The notes under the pieces are model-generated. The model ran no database searches. It worked only from the letters and a program-made list of their open reading frames with translations, and was not told the origin of the DNA. A stretch of DNA of 64,000 nt from the NCBI GenBank assembly GCA_964561785.1, contig CAZLRF010000007.1:50740-114739 (forward strand). Direction: 5' to 3'. This document shows, piece after piece, positions 49,566 to 57,540 of this stretch. Position 1 is the stretch's first letter; every line of letters begins with the position of its first letter. Source of the stretch: DATBSL01 sp964561785. GTDB lineage: Bacteria; Acidobacteriota; Vicinamibacteria; Fen-336. A program made the translations under genes and the position numbers.

Positions 49566-50906
49566 TCACGCCCGGAAGACCTCCGGGCCCGCGGCCCCCG
49601 TCCCGCCGAGGCCGAGGGGCGCCATCAGGTTGCGGGTGTCGACGACGAGCCGGGCCCCCGCGTACAGCCGCGCGTCCTTGAAGTCGGAGTGCGCGGTCGA
49701 GACGACGAGCGCGTCGTGGCGCGCGAACTCCTCCGCCGTGCACGGCACCGAGGAGAGGCCGATGTCGTGCTCGCGTCCTCTCCGCGCGACCGGGATGTAG
49801 GGGTCGCAGTAGGCGACCTCCGCTCCCGCCGCGCGCAGCCGCTCGATGATCTCGAACGAGGGCGACTCGCGGTCGTCGTCGATGTCGGCCTTGTAGCTGA
49901 GGCCGAGGACGAGGATCCGCGACCCCTTGAGGCTCTTGCCGTGCCGGTTGAGCGCCCGCGCCGTCCGCTCGACCACGTGCTGGGGCATCGAGGTGTTGAT
50001 CTCCCCGGCCAGCTCGATGAAGCGCGCCCACGTCCCGTGCTCGGCCGCCTTCCAGGCGAGGTAGAACGGATCGAGGGGGATGCAGTGGCCCCCGAGCCCC
50101 GGGCCGGGGTAGAAGGGCATGAAGCCGAACGGCTTCGTCTTCGCCGCTTCGATGACCTCCCACACGTCGATCCCCATCCGGTCGAGGACCAGCTTCATCT
50201 CGTTCGCGAGGGCGATGTTCACCGAGCGGAAGACGTTCTCGAGGATCTTCGCCGCCTCCGCGACCTCGGGCGAGGAGACGCGCACCACGGTGTCGACCGC
50301 CGCGCCGTAGAGGGCGGAGGCGACCTCGAGCGAGGCGGCGTCCATCCCGCCCACGATCTTCGGGATGTTCTGGGTGTGGAAGCTCCGGTTCCCGGGGTCC
50401 TCCCGCTCGGGGGAGAAGGCGAGGAAGAAGTCGCGCCCGCACTCGCGGCCCCCCGCGGCGAGGCGCGGGAGCAGCTCCTCGCGGGTCGTGCCCGGGTAGG
50501 TCGTCGACTCGAGGACCACCAGCTGGCCGGGGGGCAGGCGCCGCGCGATCTCGTCCGCGGTCGAGCGCACGTAGGAGAGGTCGGGCTCGCGGTGGCGGCC
50601 GAGGGGGGTCGGCACGCACACGAGCACGGCGTCGCAGTCGGCGAGCCGGTCGAAGTCGGTGGTGGCCGAGATCCGCCCGCCCGCGAACGCCCGGGCCACC
50701 CGCTCCTTGCCGATGTGGCGGATGTAGGACTCGCCCCGGAGGAGCGCCTCGGGCTTCGTCCGGTCCACGTCGAAGCCGACGACGGCAAAGCCCGCCTCCT
50801 CGAACAGGAGGGCGAGGGGAAGCCCGACGTAGCCGAGGCCGATCACCCCGACCCGGGCGGCGCGAGCCTCGATCCTCGAGAGCTGAGCGGCGCGATGATC
50901 GGTCAT
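49566..50906 (-). CDS. UDP-sugar 6-dehydrogenase, UDP-GlcNAc/WbpA type
   Basis: A 446-residue UDP-glucose/GDP-mannose dehydrogenase-family enzyme that oxidises C6 of a UDP-sugar to a uronic acid with NAD. Motifs are GVIGLGYVGLPLALLFEEAG, VCVPTPL, ESTTYPGTTREE, AEAAKILENVFRSVNIALANE with Lys220, and PGPGLGGHCIPLDP with the catalytic Cys275. The sequence FHTQNIPKIVGG resembles UDP-GlcNAc 6-dehydrogenases (WbpA/TviB) rather than glucose ones. A DegT aminotransferase gene precedes it by 13 bases. Confidence 0.93.
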   Translation of the reverse strand: MTDHRAAQLSRIEARAARVGVIGLGYVGLPLALLFEEAGFAVVGFDVDRTKPEALLRGESYIRHIGKERVARAFAGGRISATTDFDRLADCDAVLVCVPTPLGRHREPDLSYVRSTADEIARRLPPGQLVVLESTTYPGTTREELLPRLAAGGRECGRDFFLAFSPEREDPGNRSFHTQNIPKIVGGMDAASLEVASALYGAAVDTVVRVSSPEVAEAAKILENVFRSVNIALANEMKLVLDRMGIDVWEVIEAAKTKPFGFMPFYPGPGLGGHCIPLDPFYLAWKAAEHGTWARFIELAGEINTSMPQHVVERTARALNRHGKSLKGSRILVLGLSYKADIDDDRESPSFEIIERLRAAGAEVAYCDPYIPVARRGREHDIGLSSVPCTAEEFARHDALVVSTAHSDFKDARLYAGARLVVDTRNLMAPLGLGGTGAAGPEVFRA

Positions 50907-50919
50907 ACGACCGTGGATG

Positions 50920-52047
50920 CTAGCACCGCTCGGCCGCGTCCACGACCGCCTCGACCACCCGCTGCGCCTGCGCGTCGGTCAGCTCCGGGTAGAGCGGCAG
51001 CGAGAGGATCTCGGAGGCGGCCTTCTCGACCACGGGGAGCGTTCCCGTCCCGCCGCCGAGCCCGGCGAGGGCGGGCTGCACGTGGAGGGGGATCGGGTAG
51101 TGGACGAGCGTTGCCACGCCCCGCTCGCGCAGCGCCGCCGCGAGGGCGTCGCGGCGCGGGTGGCGCACCACGAAGAGGTGGCGCACCGCGCGTGCCCAGG
51201 GCTGCTCGCGCAGGAGCGCGACCCCCGCCCCCTCGAGCCCGCGCTCGTAGCGCTCCGCGATCTCCCGCCGGCGTGCGGTCCAGCGTGCGAGGTGGCGGAC
51301 CCCCACCCGCAGGAGCGCGGCCTGCAGCTCGTCGAGGCGGCTGTTCACCCCCGGCTCCTCGTGTCGGTAGCGGTCGCTCTGCCCGCCGTTGCGCAGCCGG
51401 CGCAGCCGTGCGGCGAGAGCGGGGTCGTTCACGAGCACCGCCCCGCCGTCGCCGAGGGCACCCAGGTTCTTGGTCGGGTAGAAGGACAGCGCGCCCACCC
51501 CCCGCTCGCCGGCGAGGGTCCCCACCGGCCGCCCGCGGTAGAGGGCGCCGTGGGCCTGGCAGGCGTCCTCGACGACCTCGATCCCGCGCGAGCGGGCGAG
51601 CTCGAGGATGGGGTTCATGTCCGCCGGGTGTCCGTAGAGGTGGACGGGGAGGATCGCCCGCGTGCGCGGGGTGATCGCCTCCGCGACGCGCTGCGGGTCG
51701 AGGGTGAGGGTCCGTGGGTCGACGTCCACGAACACCGGGCGCGCCCCCGCCTGCAGCACGGCGAGGGCGGTGAACGCGGCCGAGAGCGAGGTGGTCACCA
51801 CCTCGTCCCCCGGACCCACCCCGAGCGCGCGCAGGGCGAGCGCGATCGCATCGGTGCCGTTCGCGACCGCCACCGCGTCGCGGGCGCCGAGGGCCGCCGC
51901 GAGCTCCCGCTCGAAGGCCTCCCCCTCCGGTCCGAGGACGAAGAAGCCCGAGTCGAGCACGCGGGCGATCGCCTCGTCGATCTCGCCGCGGTGGGCGGCC
52001 ACGTGCGCCTTGAAGTCGACGAAGGGGACCGCGGGGGGGGCGCTCAT
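50920..52047 (-). CDS. DegT/DnrJ/EryC1/StrS-family sugar aminotransferase
   Basis: A 375-residue PLP aminotransferase acting on ketosugar nucleotides. It has VPFVDFKAHV, the PLP Lys193 in SFYPTKNLGALGDGG, HLYGHPADMNPI, EDACQAHGA and NSRLDELQAALL. The closest family examples are WbpE-type enzymes that aminate UDP-3-keto-GlcNAcA. The oxidase (WbpB) and acetyltransferase (WbpD) that flank that step in known pathways are not in this window. It overlaps the GT2 gene by four bases. Confidence 0.93.
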   Translation of the reverse strand: MSAPPAVPFVDFKAHVAAHRGEIDEAIARVLDSGFFVLGPEGEAFERELAAALGARDAVAVANGTDAIALALRALGVGPGDEVVTTSLSAAFTALAVLQAGARPVFVDVDPRTLTLDPQRVAEAITPRTRAILPVHLYGHPADMNPILELARSRGIEVVEDACQAHGALYRGRPVGTLAGERGVGALSFYPTKNLGALGDGGAVLVNDPALAARLRRLRNGGQSDRYRHEEPGVNSRLDELQAALLRVGVRHLARWTARRREIAERYERGLEGAGVALLREQPWARAVRHLFVVRHPRRDALAAALRERGVATLVHYPIPLHVQPALAGLGGGTGTLPVVEKAASEILSLPLYPELTDAQAQRVVEAVVDAAERC

Positions 52048-52811
52048 CCCCGGACCGCCTCCCTCGCGGGGAAAGAGTGCTTCGTCCCCGGCCGCAGGTG
52101 CTGCCGGCCCACGACCAGCTCCCCCCACAGGCGGGCGAGGTCGACGAGCGTCCGGAGCACCCGCGGGACGTTGAAGAACTGGCTCTTGCCGTAGCTGCGG
52201 TGGAAGTGGTGCACCGGCACCTCGGCGAGGCGGAAGCCGTGGTCCTGGACCTTCTTCATGAGCTCGACGCAGATGACGCCGGAGGAGCGGGTGAGGCGCA
52301 CCTTCTCGAACACGCTGCGCCGCATCAGGCGGAAGTCGCAGTCCACGTCGGACAGGCGCAGCCCGAAGGCGAGCTTGACGAACCAGTGATAGACGCGCCC
52401 GATCACGATCCGGTGCAGAGGGTCGTTGCGCGAGATCTTGTAGCCGTTCACGAAGTCGACCGCCGGGGAGAACGCCTCCCAGAGCCGGGCGAGCTCGCGC
52501 GGGTCGTACTGGGCGTCCCCGTCGGTGTAGAAGACGAGCTCCTTCGACGCCGTCTCGAAGCCGGTGCGCAGGGCGCCCCCGTAACCCCGGTTCACCGGGT
52601 GATGGACCACCTTCAGCCACGGGAAGTGCCGGGCCATCTCGTCGAGGAGGGCCCCCGTGTGGTCGGGGCTGCCGTCGTCGACCACGATCACCTCGTAGTC
52701 GTCGGTGAGCTCGCGGGCGGTCATGTGGGCGACGAGGGCGAGGCTCGCGATCGTCCCCGCGTCGTTGTAGGCGGGGAAGAAGATGCTGAGGCCGGGTCGT
52801 CCTGCGCTCAT
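52044..52811 (-). CDS. Polyprenyl-phosphate-type GT2 (DPM/GtrB-like)
   Basis: A 255-residue GT2 from the ATG at 52809-52811. A further upstream GTG at 52848-52850 would add 13 residues but lies upstream of the predicted transcription start. Motifs are GLSIFFPAYNDAGTI, EVIVVDDGSPDHTGALL, NRGYGGALRTGF, YTDGDAQYDPREL and SDVDCDFRLMRRSVF. It is similar to glycosyltransferases making polyprenyl-P-glucose or -mannose. It is the first gene of the minus-strand polysaccharide operon. Confidence 0.9.
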   Translation of the reverse strand: MSAGRPGLSIFFPAYNDAGTIASLALVAHMTARELTDDYEVIVVDDGSPDHTGALLDEMARHFPWLKVVHHPVNRGYGGALRTGFETASKELVFYTDGDAQYDPRELARLWEAFSPAVDFVNGYKISRNDPLHRIVIGRVYHWFVKLAFGLRLSDVDCDFRLMRRSVFEKVRLTRSSGVICVELMKKVQDHGFRLAEVPVHHFHRSYGKSQFFNVPRVLRTLVDLARLWGELVVGRQHLRPGTKHSFPAREAVRG

Positions 52812-52836
52812 GGGAGCCTCTGGCGACAAACGAGCG

Positions 52837-52866
52837 AAGCTAGCACGCACGCTCGACGGGGGTCAA
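52837..52866 (-). promoter_or_regulatory. Promoter of the polysaccharide operon
   Basis: On the minus strand, TTGACC (52861-52866) overlaps the stop codon of the YfhO-like gene and, after 18 bases, TAGCTT (52837-52842) lies about 25 bases before the GT2 ATG. Spacing is the same as for the other TTG-type promoters. Confidence 0.55.
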
Positions 52867-55460
52867 ACACGTCGACGCGCGAGGGCGAGACCGAGGCCGG
52901 CCGCCCCGAGGGCGGCGAGGAGGACGCCCTCTCGCAGGCCGCGGGCGTGGTGATCGAAGACGACGCGGTGGGTGCCGGGGGGGAGGACCACGCCCATGCG
53001 GTCGCCGTTGACGCGGATCACCCGGGCCCTCCGCCCGTCCACCGTGGCCTCGAACCCCGGGTCGTGGCCCTCGGCGAGCACGAGGAGGCCCGGCCCCTGC
53101 GCGCGGACGACGATCCTCCCGCCCGCCGCGCGCGCGAGGTCGGCGGGCGAGGAGCGGCTGCCCGGCGGAAGCTCCACGTCCTTCGCGTCGGCCTCGGTCG
53201 CGACCGCCTCGCGGCTCGCGTCGACCCCGAGGCGCGTCGGCGCGCGCAGCAGCTCGAGCAGCCGCGCCTCGTCCGGGGCGAGGCGCAGCGACTCGACGAC
53301 GCGGGCGGGGGCGATCCCCCGGCGCACCTCGAAGAGCGACACGCGGGGCGTGAGCGCCGCCGCGGCGAGGCGCACCTCGTCGCTGAGGTAGGCGGAGGCC
53401 GTCGAGAGGCCGACGCTGCGGCCGGTCTCGGCGTCCCGCAGCCCCGCCCGCACGATCCACAGGGGGGGAGCGCCCGGCCAGGCCCGGAAGCGCAGGGCGG
53501 TGACGGCGAAGCGGCCGGGCAGGCGCAGGACGGCGAGGTACTGGTGCCCCGTGAATCCCCCGGGGGCGGGATGGCTCGCGTGCACCGTGGCCTTCGAGTG
53601 GCGGACGCTCGCGCGCACGTCCTCGCGCTCCCAGGCCCACTCCGCGGTGTCGACCCCCGCCTTGATCGGCATCCAGATCTCCCGCCCGGAGGCGAGGCGC
53701 GCCACGCACTCGGCGACGATCTGCCCCTGGGCCGCGGCCACCGCGCCCGAGAGGTAGCTGACGAGACGGACCTCGGTGGCCCGGGTGAGGGGCAGCGGGA
53801 ACAGGTGGGGACGTGGGGGCTCGACGACCACGTCGAGCGCGCCGCCGAGGCCGTCCGGGCCGGCGGGCGCGGCGAGCGCGGAGGTCGCGACCTGGACGAA
53901 GCGCACGCCGAGAAGCTCGAGGCGGCCGGGGTCCGTGTCGAGGAGCGCCGGGGGTACGGTCCCGTCTTTGCCCATGCCGTCGAGGACGACGCGCCGCGAG
54001 CGCGGTGCGAGGGGGTCGTACCCGTTGACGTTGCGCCGGGCGGTGAACGACGCGAGGTTCGCCCACGCCAGATCGCGCTCGCGCCCCTCCGGCCACGCGG
54101 TGGCGAGGGTGAGGGTCCGCTCCGAGAGGCGCGGGCCCATCACGTGGTCGATGGCGGCGCGGGTCGCGGTCGGCTCTCGCAGCTCGCCGGGCGTCGGGGC
54201 GCCCGCCCACGCCTGCCGGCCGGAGGGCTGGAGGAGGAACGAGGCGAGCAGGGGCAGGAGGAACACGCGGGCCGCGACCGGGTCGCGCGCCTCCGCGAGA
54301 CTGAAGTAGAGGACGAGGCTCAGGGCGAGGAGTCCGACCGGGGCGGCCAGCTCGAGGGGGAGAGGCCCCGTGACGGTGGTCGCCACCGAGAGCCCCGCCG
54401 CCGAGGAGAGGGCGGCGATGAGGGCGAGCAGGCGCAGCCGCCGGCCCCGTGGCGCGCCGCGCGCCTCCCACTGGGCCGACAGGGACAGCCCTCCGAGGAC
54501 CGCGAGCGCGAGGTCGAGGGCGAGGGGCAGTGCCCCCGCGGCGTCGGGCCGGCCCCGCGCGGCGAACAGCACCAGCACGAGCGCGACCACCGTCGCGGTC
54601 GCGCGCAGGGCGGGGACGCGGCCCACGAGGGGCACCGCGGCGAGGGCGAAGACGGGCGCGGGGGAGTGCGAGACGTAGCGGACGACGAGGCCGGCCGCCC
54701 CCGCGAGGCTCGGGGCGGCGCGCGTCGCCCCGGCGGCGCCGCTCCCCGTCTCGGCGAGAGCGACGAGCGTCGGGACGAGCTGGGGGGCGGCGAGGAGGAT
54801 CCCGGCGAGCATCGCGCCGAGGGCCGGGCCCACGCGGGCTCGCCCGCGCCCGAGCAGGGCGAGGCCGAGCCTCGCGCCCACCAGCAGCGCCGCCGCCCCC
54901 GCGGCCTCCGGCGAGCCCGCGAGGAGCAGGACCGCGACCGCGCCGGCGAGCGCCGCGGCCGTGCGCCGGCGCGGGGCGGCGAGGGCCTCCTCCACGAGGA
55001 GGAGGACGAGGGGGAGCGCCGGGGCGGCGACGAGGGTCGACGTGTCGCCGAGGTGGGCGACGAGGTAGGGGCCGAGGGCGAAGCCGAGGGCGGCGAGCGA
55101 CGCCCCGATCGCCCCTGCCCCGAGCCGTCGCACGTAGAGGTAGACGAGCGGCCCCAAGAGGCCGAGAGAGGCGAGGACGAGGACCTGGAACGCGGCGAAC
55201 GGGGCGATCGGCGTGAGGGCGACGGTGAGCGGGTGCAGCGCGCCGGGGCGGTAGGAGGCGAGCAGGGGGGAGCCGGAGAACGCGGAGGGGTTCCAGGAGG
55301 GCACCTCGCCCCGGTTCCAGGCCTGCCAGGCCTCGGCCCGCAGCGGCAGGTGCAGCGCCACCCCGTCCCCCGGCGCGAGAAGCCGACCCTCGCGCAGCGC
55401 CGGCGCATAGGCGACGAGGGGCGCGAGCGCGAGGAGCAGGAGGGGCAGGCCGCGCCGCAT
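52863..55460 (-). CDS. YfhO-family multispanning membrane protein (putative GT-C transferase)
   Basis: An 865-residue polytopic protein. At least ten hydrophobic segments occupy residues 5-395 and another is at about 840-860. The first loop (LAPGDGVALHLPLRAEAWQAWNRGEVPSWNPSAFSG) has the acidic/Trp features of GT-C proteins. The periplasmic C-terminal part ends with the YfhO-type GFEATVDGRRARVIRVNGD and VVLPPGTHRVVF before the last membrane helix. YfhO members transfer sugars from polyprenyl phosphates to surface polymers, so the two DPM-type GT2 enzymes downstream are natural suppliers; that link is inference. Confidence 0.85.
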   Translation of the reverse strand: MRRGLPLLLLALAPLVAYAPALREGRLLAPGDGVALHLPLRAEAWQAWNRGEVPSWNPSAFSGSPLLASYRPGALHPLTVALTPIAPFAAFQVLVLASLGLLGPLVYLYVRRLGAGAIGASLAALGFALGPYLVAHLGDTSTLVAAPALPLVLLLVEEALAAPRRRTAAALAGAVAVLLLAGSPEAAGAAALLVGARLGLALLGRGRARVGPALGAMLAGILLAAPQLVPTLVALAETGSGAAGATRAAPSLAGAAGLVVRYVSHSPAPVFALAAVPLVGRVPALRATATVVALVLVLFAARGRPDAAGALPLALDLALAVLGGLSLSAQWEARGAPRGRRLRLLALIAALSSAAGLSVATTVTGPLPLELAAPVGLLALSLVLYFSLAEARDPVAARVFLLPLLASFLLQPSGRQAWAGAPTPGELREPTATRAAIDHVMGPRLSERTLTLATAWPEGRERDLAWANLASFTARRNVNGYDPLAPRSRRVVLDGMGKDGTVPPALLDTDPGRLELLGVRFVQVATSALAAPAGPDGLGGALDVVVEPPRPHLFPLPLTRATEVRLVSYLSGAVAAAQGQIVAECVARLASGREIWMPIKAGVDTAEWAWEREDVRASVRHSKATVHASHPAPGGFTGHQYLAVLRLPGRFAVTALRFRAWPGAPPLWIVRAGLRDAETGRSVGLSTASAYLSDEVRLAAAALTPRVSLFEVRRGIAPARVVESLRLAPDEARLLELLRAPTRLGVDASREAVATEADAKDVELPPGSRSSPADLARAAGGRIVVRAQGPGLLVLAEGHDPGFEATVDGRRARVIRVNGDRMGVVLPPGTHRVVFDHHARGLREGVLLAALGAAGLGLALARRRV

Positions 55461-55483
55461 GCGGTGACCCTAGCACGCCCGGC

Positions 55484-55505
55484 GCGGGCGGCGGGAGCCG
55501 CCCGC
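55484..55505 (-). terminator. Hairpin after the zinc-ribbon gene
   Basis: GCGGGCGGC, GGGA loop, GCCGCCCGC: a perfect 9-bp stem seven bases past the stop of the gene at 55512-56402. It has no T-run. A weak -10 candidate (TAGGGT, 55467-55472 on the minus strand) lies 6 bases before the YfhO ATG, so YfhO may have its own leaderless promoter. Confidence 0.45.
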
Positions 55506-55511
55506 CCGGCT

Positions 55512-56402
55512 TCAGCGCCGGCGCTCGACCGCCGCGCGCCAGCCCGAGTAGAAGCGGAACTGCTCGGCGTTGTCGAGGACGACCGGCGCGTTCCCCTCTC
55601 GGCCGCCCCGGAGCGAGCCCGCGGCGGACAGCGCGCTCCGCGGCTCGGGGGAGGCGGGCGCGAGCGCGGGCGGCAGGCGGCGGAAGCCGTCGTCCCGCGC
55701 CGCTTCCTCGGCGACCGTGTCCACCCAGGCGTCGAGCTCCAGCCGGGCGGAGCCCGTGACCGAGAAGCCGAACTCGAAGCTCGCGGCATCGCACTCGACG
55801 GGCCGCGGGACGTCGCCTCCCCCTGGCGAGAGGAGGTGCAGGTGGACGCGGTAGCCCTCCTCGAGGCGGGCGGTGCTCACCTTGCGCCGGCGGTCGGAGG
55901 GCTGGTACTCGCGCACGATCGCCCCCCGCACGACGAGCAGCACGTCGCCCCGGCGGACCTCGACGAGCCCCTCCTCGGTCCGCAGGACGAGGAGGTCGTC
56001 CCGGCGCTCGCCCCCCACGGCGCGCCGCGGCCGCACCCGCGCCTCGCTCTCGGGGACGCGAACGACGCGCAGGCCGCGCCCGGCGAGGCGCGTCGCCTCG
56101 GCCTGCGCCGCGTCGGGCTCGCACGCGCGGTGCAGGTGCAGGCCCCCCCTGCGGACGAGGAGGGTCGCCTCGTAGGGGGAGACGGCGAGCGCGTCCGCGA
56201 GGGCGCCGGTTGCGGCGCCGGCGAGATCGACGATCACGAGCTCCCGCGCCGCCCCCGGCGCGGCCGGAGGAGGCGGCGCGCCGAAGGCGGGCTCCGCCCC
56301 GGCCTGCGCGGAGACCGTGGCGGGGAGAAGCGCGGCACCGCAGTAGAGGCAAGCCGCGCGCGCGACCGCGACCGGGCGCCGGCAGGCCGGGCAGAGCGCC
56401 AT
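55512..56402 (-). CDS. Zinc-ribbon protein of unknown function
   Basis: A 296-residue protein beginning MALCPACRRPVAV with a second pair ACLYCGAAL, forming a C4 zinc ribbon. Residues 30-50 are a low-complexity Ala/Pro linker. The rest contains a globular alpha/beta domain (RELVIVDLAGAATGALADAL, then LVLRTEEGLVEVRRGDVLLVV) and a beta-rich region that includes FEFGFSVTGSARLELDAWVDT. No transmembrane segment is seen. It is four bases upstream-spaced from ychF on the same strand and may be co-transcribed with it. Function is unknown. Confidence 0.7.
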   Translation of the reverse strand: MALCPACRRPVAVARAACLYCGAALLPATVSAQAGAEPAFGAPPPPAAPGAARELVIVDLAGAATGALADALAVSPYEATLLVRRGGLHLHRACEPDAAQAEATRLAGRGLRVVRVPESEARVRPRRAVGGERRDDLLVLRTEEGLVEVRRGDVLLVVRGAIVREYQPSDRRRKVSTARLEEGYRVHLHLLSPGGGDVPRPVECDAASFEFGFSVTGSARLELDAWVDTVAEEAARDDGFRRLPPALAPASPEPRSALSAAGSLRGGREGNAPVVLDNAEQFRFYSGWRAAVERRR

Positions 56403-56406
56403 GGGC

Positions 56407-57483
56407 TCAGACGTTGAACTTGAACTCGACCACGTCCCCGTCCTTCACCTCGTAGTCCCGGCCCTCGAGGCGCAGGGTGCCCCGCTCGCGGCAGGCGGCG
56501 ATCGAGCCCGCGGCCACGAGGTCCTCGAACGCCACGACCTGGGCGCGGATGAAGCCCCGCTCGATGTCCGAATGGATGGCGCCCGCCGCGGCCTGGGCCC
56601 GCGTGCCCCTCGGGATCGTCCACGCCCGGCACTCGTCCTCGCCCGCGGTGAGGAACGAGACGAGCCCGAGCAGCTCGTAGGTGGAGCGGATCACGCGGTC
56701 GAGCCCGGGCTCGGCGAGGCCGAGGTCGTCGCGGAAGGCCTGGGCATCCGCCGGGGCGAGGTCCACCATCTCCGCCTCGATCGGGGCGGAGACGGCGCAC
56801 GCCGCGAGGCCGGGCCTCCTTGCGAGCTCGGCGAGGCCCGATCGCTCGAGGGCCCCCGCCGCGTCCCTCATGTCCTCCTCGCCCAGGTTGGCGACGAGGA
56901 GCATCGGCTTGCCCGAGAGCAGCGCGTAGCCCCGCAGCCGGTGGGTCTCCTCGGGGGTGAGGGAGGCCTCGCGCAGCGGCTTCTCCGCTTCGAGGGCCTC
57001 GCGCAGGCGCACGAAGAGGGCCTGCTCCGCCTCGTCCTCGGGCTTGCGCGCCTTCTTGATGCTCGCCGCGAGCCTCTCGAGGCGTCGCTCGACGGTGCCG
57101 AGGTCGGCGAGGATCAGCTCGAGCTCGAGCATCTTCGCGTCGCGCAGGGGGTCGACCGAGCCCTCGGGGTGGGGTGCGGCGTCCGACTCGAACCCGCGTA
57201 CGACGTGGACGAGGGCGTCCACCCCGCGCAGCGCGGGCAGGTCTACGAGGGCCGAGCCCTCGCCCTTCGCGACCCCCGGCACGTCGACGTACTCGACGGT
57301 GGCGAGGGTCTGCTTCCTGGGGTGGAAGATCGCAGCGAGCCGGCCCACCCGGGGGTCGGGCACGCGGGCGATCCCCACCCGGGCCTCCGAGCGGGCGCCG
57401 GGGGCGGGGGCGGGCGTCCCCGTCAGCAGCTGGAAGAGCGTGCTCTTGCCCGCGAGAGAGAGCCCGAGGATGCCGGCCTTCAT
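56407..57483 (-). CDS. ychF: Ribosome-binding ATPase YchF (divergent)
   Basis: A 358-residue OLA1/YchF protein, an Obg-related P-loop that prefers ATP. It has GLSLAGKSTLF at G1 (the usual form is GLPNVGKST), YVDVPGVAKG at G3, NLGEED in the specificity loop, and the C-terminal TGS-like segment (AAGAIHSDIERGFIRAQVV, KDGDVVEFKFNV). It regulates translation and stress responses in known members. The core is divergent, so annotation rests on architecture. The predicted mRNA is leaderless. Confidence 0.92.
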   Translation of the reverse strand: MKAGILGLSLAGKSTLFQLLTGTPAPAPGARSEARVGIARVPDPRVGRLAAIFHPRKQTLATVEYVDVPGVAKGEGSALVDLPALRGVDALVHVVRGFESDAAPHPEGSVDPLRDAKMLELELILADLGTVERRLERLAASIKKARKPEDEAEQALFVRLREALEAEKPLREASLTPEETHRLRGYALLSGKPMLLVANLGEEDMRDAAGALERSGLAELARRPGLAACAVSAPIEAEMVDLAPADAQAFRDDLGLAEPGLDRVIRSTYELLGLVSFLTAGEDECRAWTIPRGTRAQAAAGAIHSDIERGFIRAQVVAFEDLVAAGSIAACRERGTLRLEGRDYEVKDGDVVEFKFNV

Positions 57484-57489
57484 GGCCCG

Positions 57490-57495
57490 ATTATA
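57490..57495 (-). promoter_or_regulatory. -10 box of leaderless ychF transcript
   Basis: On the minus strand, a consensus TATAAT ends 6 bases before the ychF ATG, so the first transcribed base should be at or next to the A of ATG. No -35 box is recognisable at 17-18 bases. Confidence 0.6.
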
Positions 57496-57523
57496 CGGGC
57501 CGGCCCCGCCGCCGACGGCGGTG

Positions 57524-57529
57524 TAGAAT
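57524..57529 (+). promoter_or_regulatory. -10 box for the vWA gene
   Basis: TAGAAT ends 11 bases before the ATG at 57541. It lies back-to-back with the ychF box in a 57-base divergent region. The transcript would have a leader of about five bases. Confidence 0.45.
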
Positions 57530-57540
57530 CCCCTCTCGGC

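Noticed and set aside
52812..52850. Upstream GTG start for the first GT2 of the polysaccharide operon
   Set aside because: It lies upstream of the predicted transcription start and the added residues are not GT2-like.
55461..55511. Gap before the YfhO gene as a possible small gene
   Set aside because: Only a hairpin and a weak -10 box are visible; no open frame of useful length fits.
52077..56417. 1,446-codon plus-strand frame across YfhO and neighbours
   Set aside because: Antisense shadow in a very GC-rich stretch; no conserved motif.
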